Source: Arctopsyche grandis (lineage: Eukaryota; Arthropoda; Insecta; Trichoptera; Hydropsychidae). From it: 64,000 nt of DNA. Shown piece after piece: positions 21,931 through 33,322 of the stretch. Position 1 is the first letter of the stretch, and each line of letters begins with the position of its first letter. The DNA lies in NCBI RefSeq assembly GCF_051622035.1, contig NC_135367.1:28908001-28972000 (forward strand). Reading direction: 5' to 3'. The notes beneath the pieces were generated by a model. It saw only the letters and a program-made list of their open reading frames with translations. It did no database searches and was not told where the DNA came from. The position numbers and the translations under genes are program-made.

Positions 21931-22700
21931 TATTTATTTTACATACATATATACCAGAAAGGCCTAAAAGGTCAAAGTCGCTGAATTACGAGATACTGAA
22001 AACCTCGAAATTAACGAGACATCTATGAATTTTAAACTTGTACATGAATCATATTTCAATTAGTGGTGACATGGTAGATAAGATGGTGTAAGACAGGGAA
22101 GGTATGTTGACCGTATCCCGGTCTAACGAAACACGTGTTGTGTAGTTTGAAAGAGGATCGTTTATTTGCGTTCAATTGGGTACAATGGTTATTGTATGTA
22201 CGAAGAGGTTTCTTCGGAGATGTGATCTAGTTGAACTCTAGAGGCTCACTCTGCCGGTGGAGGTTGCTGCGTTGCTTTATAAACGTTTTGGGTTGAAGTG
22301 TGTCGTGTGCACATCTTTTGTTCTTGGTACTCGCGCTGCCCTAGTTATGCTGCGAGCGTGGTTTTATGGGTTCATACGCCTGGACGTAGTTCGTGGTTTT
22401 TATGGGTTCAGTGTGTTCTTCCTTTGTTTCCCAGATACGTGTATAGAAACACGTGTCGACCTTTTGACGAGGCGAGCGTGTGCCATGCGTTAATGACTTT
22501 CCTGGATATGTGTCGCAGTGACCTGATGAGATCATTTCAGTTGTACTATATGCCTACAATGGCTTTTAATTTATTTAATGGAGGAACCGTTTCAACAATA
22601 AAATCAGAATAATCGTAAGTGAACCATAAAGGAGGTTTGTAAAAATTGGCTGATAGGAAACGATCGAATTGGACTCACAAATATCCAAGTCTGATCAGCA
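21931..22700 (-). mobile_element. tRNA-SINE copy split by an LTR
   Basis: The tail side (about 21931-22086) and body side (22563-22700) match the SINE at 17506-17939. The copy is older and more diverged. It is interrupted by the solo LTR at 22087-22558. The tRNA head is poorly preserved. Confidence 0.7.
22087..22558 (-). mobile_element. Solo LTR inserted in a SINE
   Basis: The 472-bp LTR runs TGTAAGACAGGG to GCCTACA with target-site duplication ATGG (22083-22086 and 22559-22562). It carries the family phrase GTTGACCGTATCCCGGTCTA. It is a shorter, diverged relative of the LTRs at 8.3-17 kb. Confidence 0.82.
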
Positions 22701-23076
22701 ATATTACAGATAATATATTCAGAATAAATATTGTACAATTGGTGGTGCGTAGTCATCGGCGATAAAATCGATACGTTACAAAAGTTCATAGGATTTTAGT
22801 GGCCAACAGCTGCAGAAGTTCCTCCATGCACGAATCTGGGATATTGATATGAAATGTACACATTCTATTTGCAACTGAGCCCGAGTAAATTGAGTACAAT
22901 TCAATACGCGCAATTGCACAATTATTCGGTAATTGACTCGAGTTGAAATAAAGGAAAGAGGGTGTCGATAATGGCTAAATAAAACGTTGTTAGGTGTGAA
23001 TCTCAGTGAGGGAAAAGAAGAAGAAGAAGAAGAAGAGTGGTCTCACGTCGAGTCGGCAAGTGGTGTTGATTTGACA

Positions 23077-25812
23077 ATGGTGTCGGCTGCAGGAGTGATA
23101 GTGGGGGGCGACGGCGGGGGCGGATTGCCGACGGCGGGGGTCCTTCTGGAGCAACCGCTCACCACGGCTTACCTCAACCAGACCTCGCTGGGCCAGGGCA
23201 CTCTCTACATCACCGACAAGTCAGTCGCACAGACAGACACACCCCACCCACCCACCTACCCACTCGCCACTCGCCACTAAAACACTCCAAATTCAACTCA
23301 AACGCATCCAAATACCCGTCGAAGCCTGTTCGGATACTATGCTAGCGTTTCTGACACGACTCGTTCCAATCTCGACACGCATTTCGACGACAGAGCTTTT
23401 CCTATAATCGAGTTAAACTAACCTCAAAACCTCGTAGACATTTATTGCGTACAAAATTGAAAAATTCATAACGACTGTAGATTGGATATTGTTAGCTAGC
23501 CCTTTTTCAAGGATCAGGTCAGACATATATCGAATCATTTCAACCACATTTTGTTCTCATATAAGTAAACGATATTAAATAATTGCCCCTACGTATATTC
23601 CTTAATTGGTAAACGGACTACTAGTCATATGTGAACCGATCGCTCTAGATCGGTCACACGTGATCACCCGTCACACCTGAAAATTGGTCACGAAAAAACT
23701 GGTCACACCCAAATATTCGACCAATTTTTAATTTTTGGGTGTGACCAATTTTCGGATGTGACCAGTTATAGTGTGACCGATCTAGAGCGACGGGTTGTCC
23801 TGTGACCAGTTCACATTTGACTAGTAATCACCGAACCCCTTAATTATTCTACTACTTTTTCTATATGGAGAAAAATTCTCCACTTTAAAGATATATGTGA
23901 ATAAAAAACATTCGATCTTCAATGAAAATTTTAAATGAAAAAAGTTTAATTTGAACTGAAAAAGGTTTCATTTGAAATAATAATGGCGGAGGATCCATTT
24001 ACTTATATTGATGACCAAAATGAGCAATATAGCAAAGTATGAAAACGATCGGATTTTTTCGGAAACTTTTTACTGAATTGTAATCGTAAGTGAAACGTAA
24101 AGGAGGTTTGTAAAAAAGGGTTAACTTGTAATGAATAATGGTCAATTTGAAATGAATAAGGGTAAACATGTAATGAAAATGGGGCAATTTGGAATGAAGA
24201 ACCTATATATAAGAGCTACTCTTATCTGATAAGGAATACATGTCCAACTTTGTAATAAACATTATATCCTGTAAATATATGTATATGAATAAATAAATAA
24301 AAAAAAATATATATATATATAAGAAAAAAAGGCAAAAATTTAGCTCATAACACACTGACCCATGTATGATTATTATCATACTAGTAGTATGATTATTGTT
24401 ACTATTAATGATACTGTAGGACATGGGAAGGTGTGTTGACCATATCTCGGCCTATAGAAACACTATTGTGTTTGTAAGAGGATCGTTTCATTTATGTTCA
24501 GTTTATACAAGATTATTGTATGCACGAAGGAGCTAGTTGCTCAGCTTCGTAGAAGTGAGCTGGCTGAACTCCGGGGGTTCACTCTCGCGTCTGGAGCTGG
24601 TGCGTCAGTTTATGTATTGTAGTTCGATGCGTGCCATGTGCAGATGTCTTTGTCTTCATGTCACGTGTTGCCGCTGTATGATGACACATAATTCAAGTAC
24701 ACGTGCATGGTACTTGAATTAGTCGCAGTATTTCAGATACATCTAAATGTCGTTAATTTTGTATCCGAGTGATGACATCAGCGTCTGGACGTCGTTCGTT
24801 AACCGAGAGATAAAATCTTTCTTTTGGAATAGTCCAATGGGTCGTTGCCCTCGAGTAGCGAAGATAATTCCAGGCGAGATTAGTTCTGAATGTTTGTACA
24901 CGAATGATAGCATCACTGGCTTTGATTCGGAATAGCATAAACTGTACTACATTCCTACAATACTAATAATGAAATATTGTACATTTTCAGAGTATTGACA
25001 TGGTACGAGGATACCAAAAAACTAGGTTTTTCTTTGGAATACCCGAACATCTCACTGCATGCGATCCGACGTGAACCCATTCCGTCACTTTACATGATGA
25101 TAGATTGTAAATTAGAATTACCTGGTGAGTTCATATTATTCACATTCATTCAAACCCTATATTAAATCTACATACATAACTATTGTATATATATATTTGT
25201 AGAAGGATTAGCACCACCTGAACAATCGCCCGCTGAGAGAGACGACTCTGGCGAGGAATCTGATGAAAACCCAGATGAAGACCAACCACTCACGGAACTC
25301 ATGTTCGCCCCCACCGATCAAGACATGCTCTCCAACATGTTCTCAGCTATGAACGAGTGTCAAGCGTTGCATCCAGATCCCAACGATAGTTTTTCCGATG
25401 ACGGTATTTAATATATATATATTTATTTCTTTATTGTAAAACACAATTATGTACTTTCGAAATGTAATAATATTCCTTTTTATAGATGACGATATATATG
25501 AAGATGCTTCAGGAGTGGTGGACGATGAAGATATAGTACCTAATTTACAACAACCAATGGAGGTATATTCATAATCGACAGCATCATAATTTTATTATGT
25601 ATTTTTGCATTAAAATAATCTTTTATAGGCTGAAGGTCCCGTAGAAGATATGGAGACTGTCAATATAGATAATAATGGTCATCCTGCAAACAATGGTAAT
25701 TTTACTATTTATCTTATATGCATATGTATGTACATAAATATAATTGTCATTATTTGATGTTTGCTTTCCAGGTAATATGGAATATGACGCGGAGCAGTTT
25801 GCCGACGATTGA
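23077..25812 (+). CDS. icln: pICln, methylosome subunit and Sm-protein assembly chaperone
   Basis: Six exons, 23077-23219, 24991-25124, 25203-25403, 25486-25562, 25629-25695 and 25772-25812, join in frame to give 220 residues. The N-terminal half is the PH-like fold, with the family landmarks QGTLYIT and GFSLEYPNISLHA. The second half has acidic stretches and the conserved helix around MFSAMNECQALHPDP, and the C-terminus is acidic (EQFADD), as in relatives. Known role: cytosolic chaperone that holds Sm proteins in a ring intermediate and works with PRMT5 during snRNP assembly; the older chloride-channel name is historical. The N-terminal ~25 residues are glycine-rich. The start at 23077 follows a CAGTGAGGG and (GAA)n leader and is the only ATG that fits. 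Intron 1 (1.77 kb) hosts a solo LTR and a foldback element; the other introns are under 90 bases. A polyadenylation signal is at 26105-26110. Confidence 0.95.
23611..23832. mobile_element. Foldback MITE in icln intron 1
   Basis: The left half (ACTAGTCATATGTGAAC, CGCTCTAGATCGGTCACAC, GAAAATTGGTCAC) reappears in reverse complement in the right half, with GACTAGTAATCACCG at the far end. It forms a hairpin of about 220 bases with an AT-rich centre. No clear target duplication could be read. Confidence 0.65.
24415..24959 (-). mobile_element. Solo LTR in icln intron 1
   Basis: The 545-bp LTR begins TGTAGGACATGG and ends ATTCCTACA, with target-site duplication ATAC at 24411-24414 and 24960-24963. 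It carries a diverged family phrase (GTTGACCATATCTCGGCCTA). It ends 31 bases before exon 2, close to the branch-point and acceptor region. Confidence 0.82.
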
Positions 25813-27025
25813 GGAGAGACCAGCTCGGATCGACTTCTCATTAACGCCAAAGTGTCGGCAAATTTTACTTTAGTGTTAATTTTATTTCTCTCCACCGAAA
25901 AATCTCATTCAGATCTATTTTTCCACTGTTTAACTTGCTGCATCTTCTTTTGAATGAATGTTGTTGTTGAACAACTTCCTTTTCTTTCATTCGACACCCC
26001 TAATATTAAGGTCTACGCAGTGCGTACGTTTTACGCTCAAATAGTCATGTAATTATTTTTTTATAACTAGTATTTTTCTTATTATATTTTATATTAACAT
26101 TCCTAATAAACGGTAGTTTGATTTATTCCTCATCCATACGTGTGATACTTTTCAGTGATGCTTCTTCAGACATCCATAGAGTGGGAAGTCGAAAAGGATC
26201 CCTCCGACAGTATTTGCTGTAATAATTGAATGCGCTCGCAAATGGACTCCAGCTTTATAATAACTGTAATAATTTAATCAAAATGTTGAACCTTCAACCG
26301 TTTCCCCGCGGCCGTCTTCTATGGAAACTTTGGGCGACAAGTCTTTAGCGTGGCTGTCTTCCAAAGAAATTTTGAACTTTGCACGGGATTTTGAGGCTTA
26401 TATGCGCCTATTTCAACTGTTTTAAGCTTCAAAATTGGTTGAATATATTACTGAGAGTTGAATACCATCTATTCAATTTGCTTAAAATGAATATATACCA
26501 GTCAAAATTAGTTTTCTGTGGAACCATACTGAAACCTCGTTTATGGGACGTCACGTCTCAATTGTATGAAGAATGATTATTTAACAATTAAGCCAAAACT
26601 ACGAAATATATTATGTATTTTATTGTTTAAAATAATACTTTGTGTTAATTAACATATCTGGTTACTAGAGTAAATATTAAAATTTGTATTTAAGGTCGAA
26701 AACTCTATTGCCAAATTCGCGAAAAAGGTGCCGCGTACAGGGCTTGTTCGCTATATTTATTGCCGCGGGCAAAAGGTTAATCAAATACTGAATGAATTGA
26801 ATTGAAGAAGACTGATATTAATATTAAAATAAAAAGCAATACTTTTTTTAGTAACAAATATTACATATGTATTTAAAAATATCATCTGATGAAACTTAAT
26901 AATAGGTTAAAAAATAATATATCACAAGCGTATGTAAAAAAAAAATAATTTCACTTGAACAAAAAGCAGAATATGTAAGTAGTAGTAATATAAATGCTAT
27001 TATTAATATTAAAAATTAAATCAAT
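25813..27025. other. Intergenic between icln and the unknown paralogue
   Basis: This holds the icln 3' UTR (AATAAA at 26105-26110). The stretches 26150-26400 and 26700-26780 are more GC-rich (for example CCCCGCGGCCG, GCCGCGTACAGGG) and may be fragments of old mobile elements. No gene is supported. Confidence 0.4.
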
Positions 27026-30000
27026 TCAATCCCTGAAGAAGGATGATGGCATTTCGTGGCTTTGACCATAAATCATCTTCACTGTCGTATTATCATAAGC
27101 TGAAATTTCTTTCAACAAACGACAGCGCATAGCTACGGTCTCCGTATGATCACGATCGACATACATCGGTATCAGACCCAAAACCAAAATCATAAACGGC
27201 CTGGTCTTATTCTCGTTCAGCAGCAGTTGTTTAATGAAATGGAGTCTACAGTTTTGATGCTGGTTGAGAATTTCAGACAACACGTCCGAAAAAAGCGCCA
27301 ACACCTCGCTGCCGTACGTATCGATGAAAAATTCAAACAGTCGCACAACACTCCCTGCAAACTTCTGTAAGAATGCAATCATCTCCGGACTGTCAACAAT
27401 CTGCTGGTCGTCTAGTGGCTTTTCCAAAAACTCCATGAAAGACATGACAAGCAAATAGTGCAACATTAGATCAGGAATGGCTCCGAACGGAAGCACCGAC
27501 TTTATCATCTCATACAAGCTTTTCAAAAGAACCAACGGATTGACCGTAAATTTACACCGCAACGCCTCCGTACAGAAAGCCTTCAGGAAATTCTTAATAC
27601 TCGCTCTGTATTTATAGTTAGTTTCATGGAGAGTGTCCCAGTGCTGGTTAATGTACGATGCGGTGATGGTGCAAAATTCCGTCACGTGTTTACTTTGAGT
27701 CTCCGGCGACTTTGCCAGTAGCAAATAGGATACGCAGAAATTCGACAGGGCACCGACGACTGATTTACTGGTCTGGTCTATCAAATTCAAATACTCCTTG
27801 ATGAGGATCTCGCAGAATTCTTCGCTCATATGTTCCATGTTTCTTGATATGGCGTATACTAGATTTGCTTGAAAGTTGTCAACGTCAAGCTTTAGCTTCT
27901 CGAGTACTTTTAGGACGTTCCAAGACATTTGACAATAATCCGACAAGAATTGATGTTTAATGGAGTCGATTTCGTACAAATAATGAAACAGATTCTTGTC
28001 GCATTCTTTAAAGCTTTCGTAAAAGTTTTTCAGCATATTAAATGCGATCGAACACATTTCTAAATCCATTTCTTTTGTGAATATCTTGTATGTACGTTGA
28101 CATAATACGTCCCGAATTGAGCTGTTCTTTTCAATTTTCCACATTTCATCAAAAATAGACAAAACTTCACGTTTTGGCAGCAAAAAATGAGATAGTCTAA
28201 TCGAATGCTTCTTGATTGAAACGGGCTTCTTAGCTAATTCTTTGACAAAAGCACACGTTTCAGCTCCGGACTTTCTGTAGCATAACGACAACATGGAAGG
28301 TAGCCCAAATTTTAAATAATCTTCTTTGATAAATAATGAAACAGTTTCAAAAGATATTGGTGGATTAACATATTTGAATTTCTGTATAAGCTCTTGCGTT
28401 CGCTTATATTCAACCTGACCTTCCTGTGACATCACTATCTTCGTCATAGATGGCACGTAATCCTTCAAAAATTCATCGTAATTATCAAGTAACAGCGACA
28501 GGTTTATAATCAAGCCTGCGAATTTATCAGACCGTTCAGTCTCATAATTGGCAATATCCCTCTCCAAACGTTCTTTGATAGTGCGTCCTAAAGAGTCGTT
28601 CATGTACGCTCGAATTCGACGATAATCCCTGATATAACTGTGAATCCCGTATGTAGTAGAGGTGTGTTCCATCACTGTATCAATATTGTCAAAAATTACT
28701 TTGGAGTTGTGAGTTAGGGCATTTCTGAAAATGTGCTCGTTGAAAACGTGTTTGAATATGTCTTCAATAAACATCGCTTTGGTTTCGGCGTGATTGGATA
28801 AGATTCTCAAAATGCGATGGTAGCGTTTTTCGTCTGATGTTTTGGACCACAATTTAACCACCTCCAAAAGCCAAGGATGATCGTTTATAGATCTGACGGT
28901 GATACCTTTATCGTTCGTCTTTAGATACGAGTTGAGGACCAGTTCAATTTTTGTCACAAGCTCATCAGTCATCGGTTGATTCAATATTAACAACTTGTAC
29001 CTTTCCATGAATACATTCAGTATTTTGGTTTCCAACTCGGGATGTTTGGTGAGTAAGTTTAATTTATTCAAATTGTATTCCATCATCAAATCAATCACGG
29101 ATTCATATTCGATATTATTGATTATTCTGTAATGAATCGATTCTTCCAATATGGTTGCGAGGAAATATTGACGGTGATACTTTTTGATTTCACCGTTGAA
29201 CATTATGACTTTCATCATTTCGTCAATGACCTCCCAATGCTCTGCCGATAGTGTATGTAAAGGGAACGTCGTCTGAAGATGTTCGACGAACCGGTATCGT
29301 AAGTGTTCTTGATCGTTCCTGTGCCGTTTAGCGACATACTTCAAAACATTAAGCAAGGCAACAGTATCGTTGTGTGCTTTGCAGCAATCAATCATCGAGG
29401 TTAATAATTTAATCCTCTTGTCGATGTTCGGAGTACTGTTATTAAGTTCTATAAGACGTTTAATTGCAAAATCTATGTTCATATACTTCAAATACCTCTC
29501 CTCTTGTTCTCCCTTACGCGACATCATCTTTTTCGCCCATTCTTCTCTCTGGCCTGCCGGTAAATATATAATAAAATTCTCGGGAAAATAATGAGTATCG
29601 AGTATGTTTTCATTTTTGTATACTTTCTTATATAATTTAATCAAATAATTACATGCATACTCGGGTTTGAAATGCTTGAATATATACTCTAGCGAGTATC
29701 TGTAGTTAAAGTTTTTGCTATCGGGGGGGAACGTATTTATTATGAACTGATCACGCTCTTCGCCTTTGAGCACTTTCATCAATGCTTCACGATTCAACGA
29801 TCGGCTAATTTTGTCTGCATTTTCGATTACCAACTGCTTATCGCATTCTAATAAGATTAAAGTTAATCTGTATCCGAAATTGATACGCGTCGGAAAATTT
29901 CCTTTCAATTTGAAAATTTCAACGAGTTCGCCGATGTAATCTCTAGCAATGAGTTCGCAAACTGAGCTGTATTCAATAGAAAGATATTTATTGCAGTCGA

Positions 30001-30577
30001 CTTGAAAAAAATTTTTTACATATTCCACTATCAATTTTGGATATTTGTTGTAAAGTTTTTTCATCTGACACTCTGGTATTTTCAAATTATCCGCGTTTAG
30101 TTGACCTTTAATGAACGCTTCAGAACAGACAGACAACAGCTTTACTGCTATCGTATTATTGTATTCTTCAGAAATTTTTACATAAAACTTTTCAGCCAAT
30201 TCCGTATCTTTCAAGTGAATTCCCAAATTTGTGATTAGTTTGCATCTTGTTACATACGATACATGTGGAATGAGTTCAGAAAAGAAGTAATCAGGATTTA
30301 CTATGTCCTTGTTGATGGTTCCTTCGAAGAACCACTTACATCTAAGTGCCTTTCTGATAACAATTTCATCTTCCGATTTGAGGAGGTTGCATACTATAGA
30401 TGAGTTTTTGAAACGATCTGCCAGTGCTGCCAAAAATATCTGATCCAATTGAGATTTTGTCGATAGAGAAGCGATATAGTCGGGTGTGAACTCTTCAGCG
30501 GTGACCTTCGCTACGAGTTGATTGAGGTTTCTATGCCGCTCCTTCATACAATCACCTTTCAACGATTTTTCAATCAT
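27026..30577 (-). CDS. Unknown large helical protein, paralogue 1
   Basis: I do not recognise this family. A single uninterrupted coding exon gives 1,183 residues from the ATG at 30577. A splice acceptor (GTGTTTCAG) sits four bases upstream of that ATG, and a matching donor (GTATGA at 30851) implies a 5'-UTR intron of about 270 bases. No signal peptide or clear membrane segment is visible. The protein is rich in leucine, lysine and glutamate, with regularly spaced short amphipathic helices; a HEAT/ARM-like solenoid is inferred from composition only. The best-conserved blocks relative to paralogue 2 are the first ~75 residues, the CCKAHNDTVALLNVLKYVAK region, and RIRAYMND plus the following ~60 residues. 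The length and the codon-level conservation with its neighbour show that it is a real gene. It has no catalytic motif that I can name. Confidence 0.85.
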   Translation of the reverse strand: MIEKSLKGDCMKERHRNLNQLVAKVTAEEFTPDYIASLSTKSQLDQIFLAALADRFKNSSIVCNLLKSEDEIVIRKALRCKWFFEGTINKDIVNPDYFFSELIPHVSYVTRCKLITNLGIHLKDTELAEKFYVKISEEYNNTIAVKLLSVCSEAFIKGQLNADNLKIPECQMKKLYNKYPKLIVEYVKNFFQVDCNKYLSIEYSSVCELIARDYIGELVEIFKLKGNFPTRINFGYRLTLILLECDKQLVIENADKISRSLNREALMKVLKGEERDQFIINTFPPDSKNFNYRYSLEYIFKHFKPEYACNYLIKLYKKVYKNENILDTHYFPENFIIYLPAGQREEWAKKMMSRKGEQEERYLKYMNIDFAIKRLIELNNSTPNIDKRIKLLTSMIDCCKAHNDTVALLNVLKYVAKRHRNDQEHLRYRFVEHLQTTFPLHTLSAEHWEVIDEMMKVIMFNGEIKKYHRQYFLATILEESIHYRIINNIEYESVIDLMMEYNLNKLNLLTKHPELETKILNVFMERYKLLILNQPMTDELVTKIELVLNSYLKTNDKGITVRSINDHPWLLEVVKLWSKTSDEKRYHRILRILSNHAETKAMFIEDIFKHVFNEHIFRNALTHNSKVIFDNIDTVMEHTSTTYGIHSYIRDYRRIRAYMNDSLGRTIKERLERDIANYETERSDKFAGLIINLSLLLDNYDEFLKDYVPSMTKIVMSQEGQVEYKRTQELIQKFKYVNPPISFETVSLFIKEDYLKFGLPSMLSLCYRKSGAETCAFVKELAKKPVSIKKHSIRLSHFLLPKREVLSIFDEMWKIEKNSSIRDVLCQRTYKIFTKEMDLEMCSIAFNMLKNFYESFKECDKNLFHYLYEIDSIKHQFLSDYCQMSWNVLKVLEKLKLDVDNFQANLVYAISRNMEHMSEEFCEILIKEYLNLIDQTSKSVVGALSNFCVSYLLLAKSPETQSKHVTEFCTITASYINQHWDTLHETNYKYRASIKNFLKAFCTEALRCKFTVNPLVLLKSLYEMIKSVLPFGAIPDLMLHYLLVMSFMEFLEKPLDDQQIVDSPEMIAFLQKFAGSVVRLFEFFIDTYGSEVLALFSDVLSEILNQHQNCRLHFIKQLLLNENKTRPFMILVLGLIPMYVDRDHTETVAMRCRLLKEISAYDNTTVKMIYGQSHEMPSSFFRD

Positions 30578-31090
30578 TCTTCTGAAACACAATTGTTATC
30601 AGCGATTATAATAAAATAGATTACATATAAAAAAAATCATATTATCTTGGATAACAAGATTCGATGCTGATAGTACGTGACATGTACAATATATATTTTT
30701 CATTAAATGTTCTTTCGAAAGTATCTCAAAATGTATCTAAAGCAGTAAAGTATATAAAAACATCAGTTAGAAAATATGGAATGCTTTTATTCAAACATAA
30801 TCTAGGACCAAAATCTGACTTCTCATAAACATAACTAGTGATGAGTCATACTTGTGCAATATAATTAAATATGGTAATAGAACTGGGAAAATAACACACA
30901 TACATACCTATGTTTACGAAAAAGTATCCTAAAAGTATGAAGTTACTGAATTCACAGAAAAAAGCCTTGTAATAAAAAAAATAGAGATGTTCCAAGAGAA
31001 CTAACGCTTTGCCGGTCTGCGCAGACTAACTTTGACAAATGATGTCATGAACAGGTGTACCACTAATTGCATGCCGGGAAAAAACTGAAA
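30578..31090 (-). other. 5'-UTR intron and putative promoter of paralogue 1
   Basis: The acceptor ends at 30582 and the donor GTATGACTCATC begins at 30851; the same donor phrase occurs upstream of paralogue 2. A non-coding first exon probably ends at 30852 and starts below about 31050, where TTTGACAAATGATGTCAT (31031-31048) resembles the upstream site of paralogue 2. Confidence 0.5.
31031..31047 (-). promoter_or_regulatory. TTTGACA...TGTCA site upstream of paralogue 1
   Basis: Two inverted half-sites, TTTGACA and TGTCA, lie about 180 bases upstream of the inferred 5'-UTR donor. They are conserved in position and order at paralogue 2 (38951-38971). Confidence 0.4.
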
Positions 31091-32224
31091 TTGAAATCAG
31101 ATTATTATCACTTGATTTCGAGAATAGATATTTATTGCTGCTATGAAATGTAAAAAAATAATAGCTTGTCATTTTTAATCTTTTCAAACAAGTAGAACAC
31201 AATAGTGTAAATATGCAGTCGTTTTCTTATAGACACTTATTTTCGTTGGTTTTGACAATGTTTTAATAATAAAATTATGAGATTTTTATGTGCTTTGATC
31301 TTTTTCTTAAATTTTTTAAACTAAAAATTGTGTTTAGACCAGGACATTTTTTCTATAAACGTATTTCTAAATACCTCAGTTATTTAAAACGAAGATTAAT
31401 GAATCATGGACGCGCATTTATGAAAAAATGAAATCATTTCATGTGTTTCAACATTCAATTTCGTTATTTCGAAGTAAAAAATCATTCGATTGGTGTATTT
31501 GTTCCTGATAAATGGAAAAAACTTTTGTAGGAGATATCATGTTCGCCGAAGCCTTTGTATATTTATCCATCTATTAGATAAAAAAAAGTGTACTGATTTT
31601 AGGACAGGACAGATACTCAAAAAACCAGTACTGTCCTGGTAAAATCAGTACGAATGGTCATCTTAGTTTAGAGTTTAGATCCAAAAAATGTAACGTGGAC
31701 CAAGTTCATTGGAATTGTTTAACGTAAATCAAATAAATGCACTTGTATTCATTTTTGAGAAATGAAAAGTAAACTTTGGATTAGGTTCTATTATTTTTAT
31801 TTAATTTCAAATCTGTACATAATTTTTGAAATGTAAACTTCTACTTATAAATAAAGATAGGCGTTTGATGAATGCATTCGAAACATTTACCAACGTAGTT
31901 TACACCGATTTGCCACAGCACACTTACCAACTGTACCTTTTCCTTTAGTATTTATAAAGCCCATTAATTTCAACAAACGTGTGATTTTGGTGGATGCAAT
32001 ATTTACTTTAGTATTGTTAGTTGGATATACTTTTCAGAGGATGGTTCTGAGAATTTTATTTATCTTAGTTTCAAAATATCTTTAGATCAGCACACAATAT
32101 TTTATAGCGTACTGGATTATTATAAGGGCCTTGTGCTACCTTTTTAAATATAAAAATCTTCAAAATATTACAGATAGAATAATCTAAATGAAATTATACC
32201 GATTCAATTTGTGTTGGTGAAACT
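31091..32224. other. Intergenic, AT-rich
   Basis: I see no gene or strong repeat here. The sequence is AT-rich with runs of poly-A and poly-T. Confidence 0.4.
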
Positions 32225-32530
32225 GTGCCCTCTGGGCAACTGCACGAACGTGGATGGACATTTGGTAATGTCAATTTTGACAGATCGAATTCGTTGTCTC
32301 ATGATTGGGGACGAGTTTTTCAGACCACTGATGTTAATGCATTTTATGATTCACATTGTATATTATGTTTTCTGAAAAAACTTTCATCTGATAATACAAG
32401 ATCTTCTCCAAAATGGTTTAATACAAATGTCATAAACATAATTGATCGGAAACATTATTTTCTTAAGCTATGGAAGAGGTATCGAAACTTTGTTGATTTT
32501 GGTATTTTTTGCAACCTGCGCACAACTTGA
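32225..32530 (+). pseudogene. Fragment of a non-LTR retrotransposon
   Basis: The 101-codon frame has the layout of the linker between endonuclease and reverse transcriptase in LINEs (W..VFQTTDVNAFYD, then PKWFNTNVINIIDRKHYF.KLWKRYRN). Only this piece remains. The clade (Jockey/CR1-like) is a guess. Confidence 0.5.
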
Positions 32531-32799
32531 TAAGATGGCGTCAAGTTTCTGACAGCATCCCGTCACTGTTGTATTTTTATATTGACAATTGTGAAAAAAA
32601 GATGTATATAAATAAAAAAATATATGTAAAACCGAAAGAAGTATTCTATTGTTTTACCCGTTGGGTTTAAATGACTGGTCCAAGAAAGCAGAAACAAGTA
32701 AAATTACAGTAAATACATTCTTTCATATCAGACTATCGATGAATTTTTCTCCAAACACCTTTGTAACTGAATGTCAAAAAGAATTCTTTCCACAGAACC

Positions 32800-33322
32800 T
32801 AATAGAAAAAAAATACACGAGTTCAATCTGCAAAATTTCAAATCCTTCGTAGTAACTGGAAACAGGTTTTCAAGAGCTCCAGCTCAGTTGAGAAACAATT
32901 GAAGGATCTGAAAGATTTTTCTAGTAATATCTTTATTAAAATATGTAATCACACATGTGGAATTTTACATTAAATATAAATTTCGTTTCAAATTATTAAA
33001 CTCTGCCTTAATTATAAATATTACATATAAACTTGTTTGAAACTATATACTTATTATTGCTCCAAATTCAAAAAAATTGTAGACGCAAAGGCAAGTTAAG
33101 TTGGATTAGGTTATAAGTTAATATATAAATTTGTTCTAACATTTTGTAAAACCATATTTTGGCACCATCCGGTGAAACTTATCAATATTTGAGTAAATAA
33201 ATAATGTATAATGTAATATGTAAAAATGTACATAAATCACAAACATATGCAGAAATGTGAATTCAACTTCAATAAAAAGCAAAAAAACATAAAGAAATGC
33301 CATTATAATGGTGTAAAAAAAT
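32800..33322 (-). repeat. Duplicated 3' flank of the unknown gene
   Basis: From about 32800 the sequence matches about 34110-34680, the 3' flank of paralogue 2: ACGAGTTCAATCTGC / GAGTGCAATCTGC, TTTTTCTAGTAA, and ATTGCTCCAAATTCAAAAAAATTGTAGACGC. It shows that the C-terminal pseudogene was copied together with its downstream flank, as a unit of about 1.3 kb. Confidence 0.75.
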
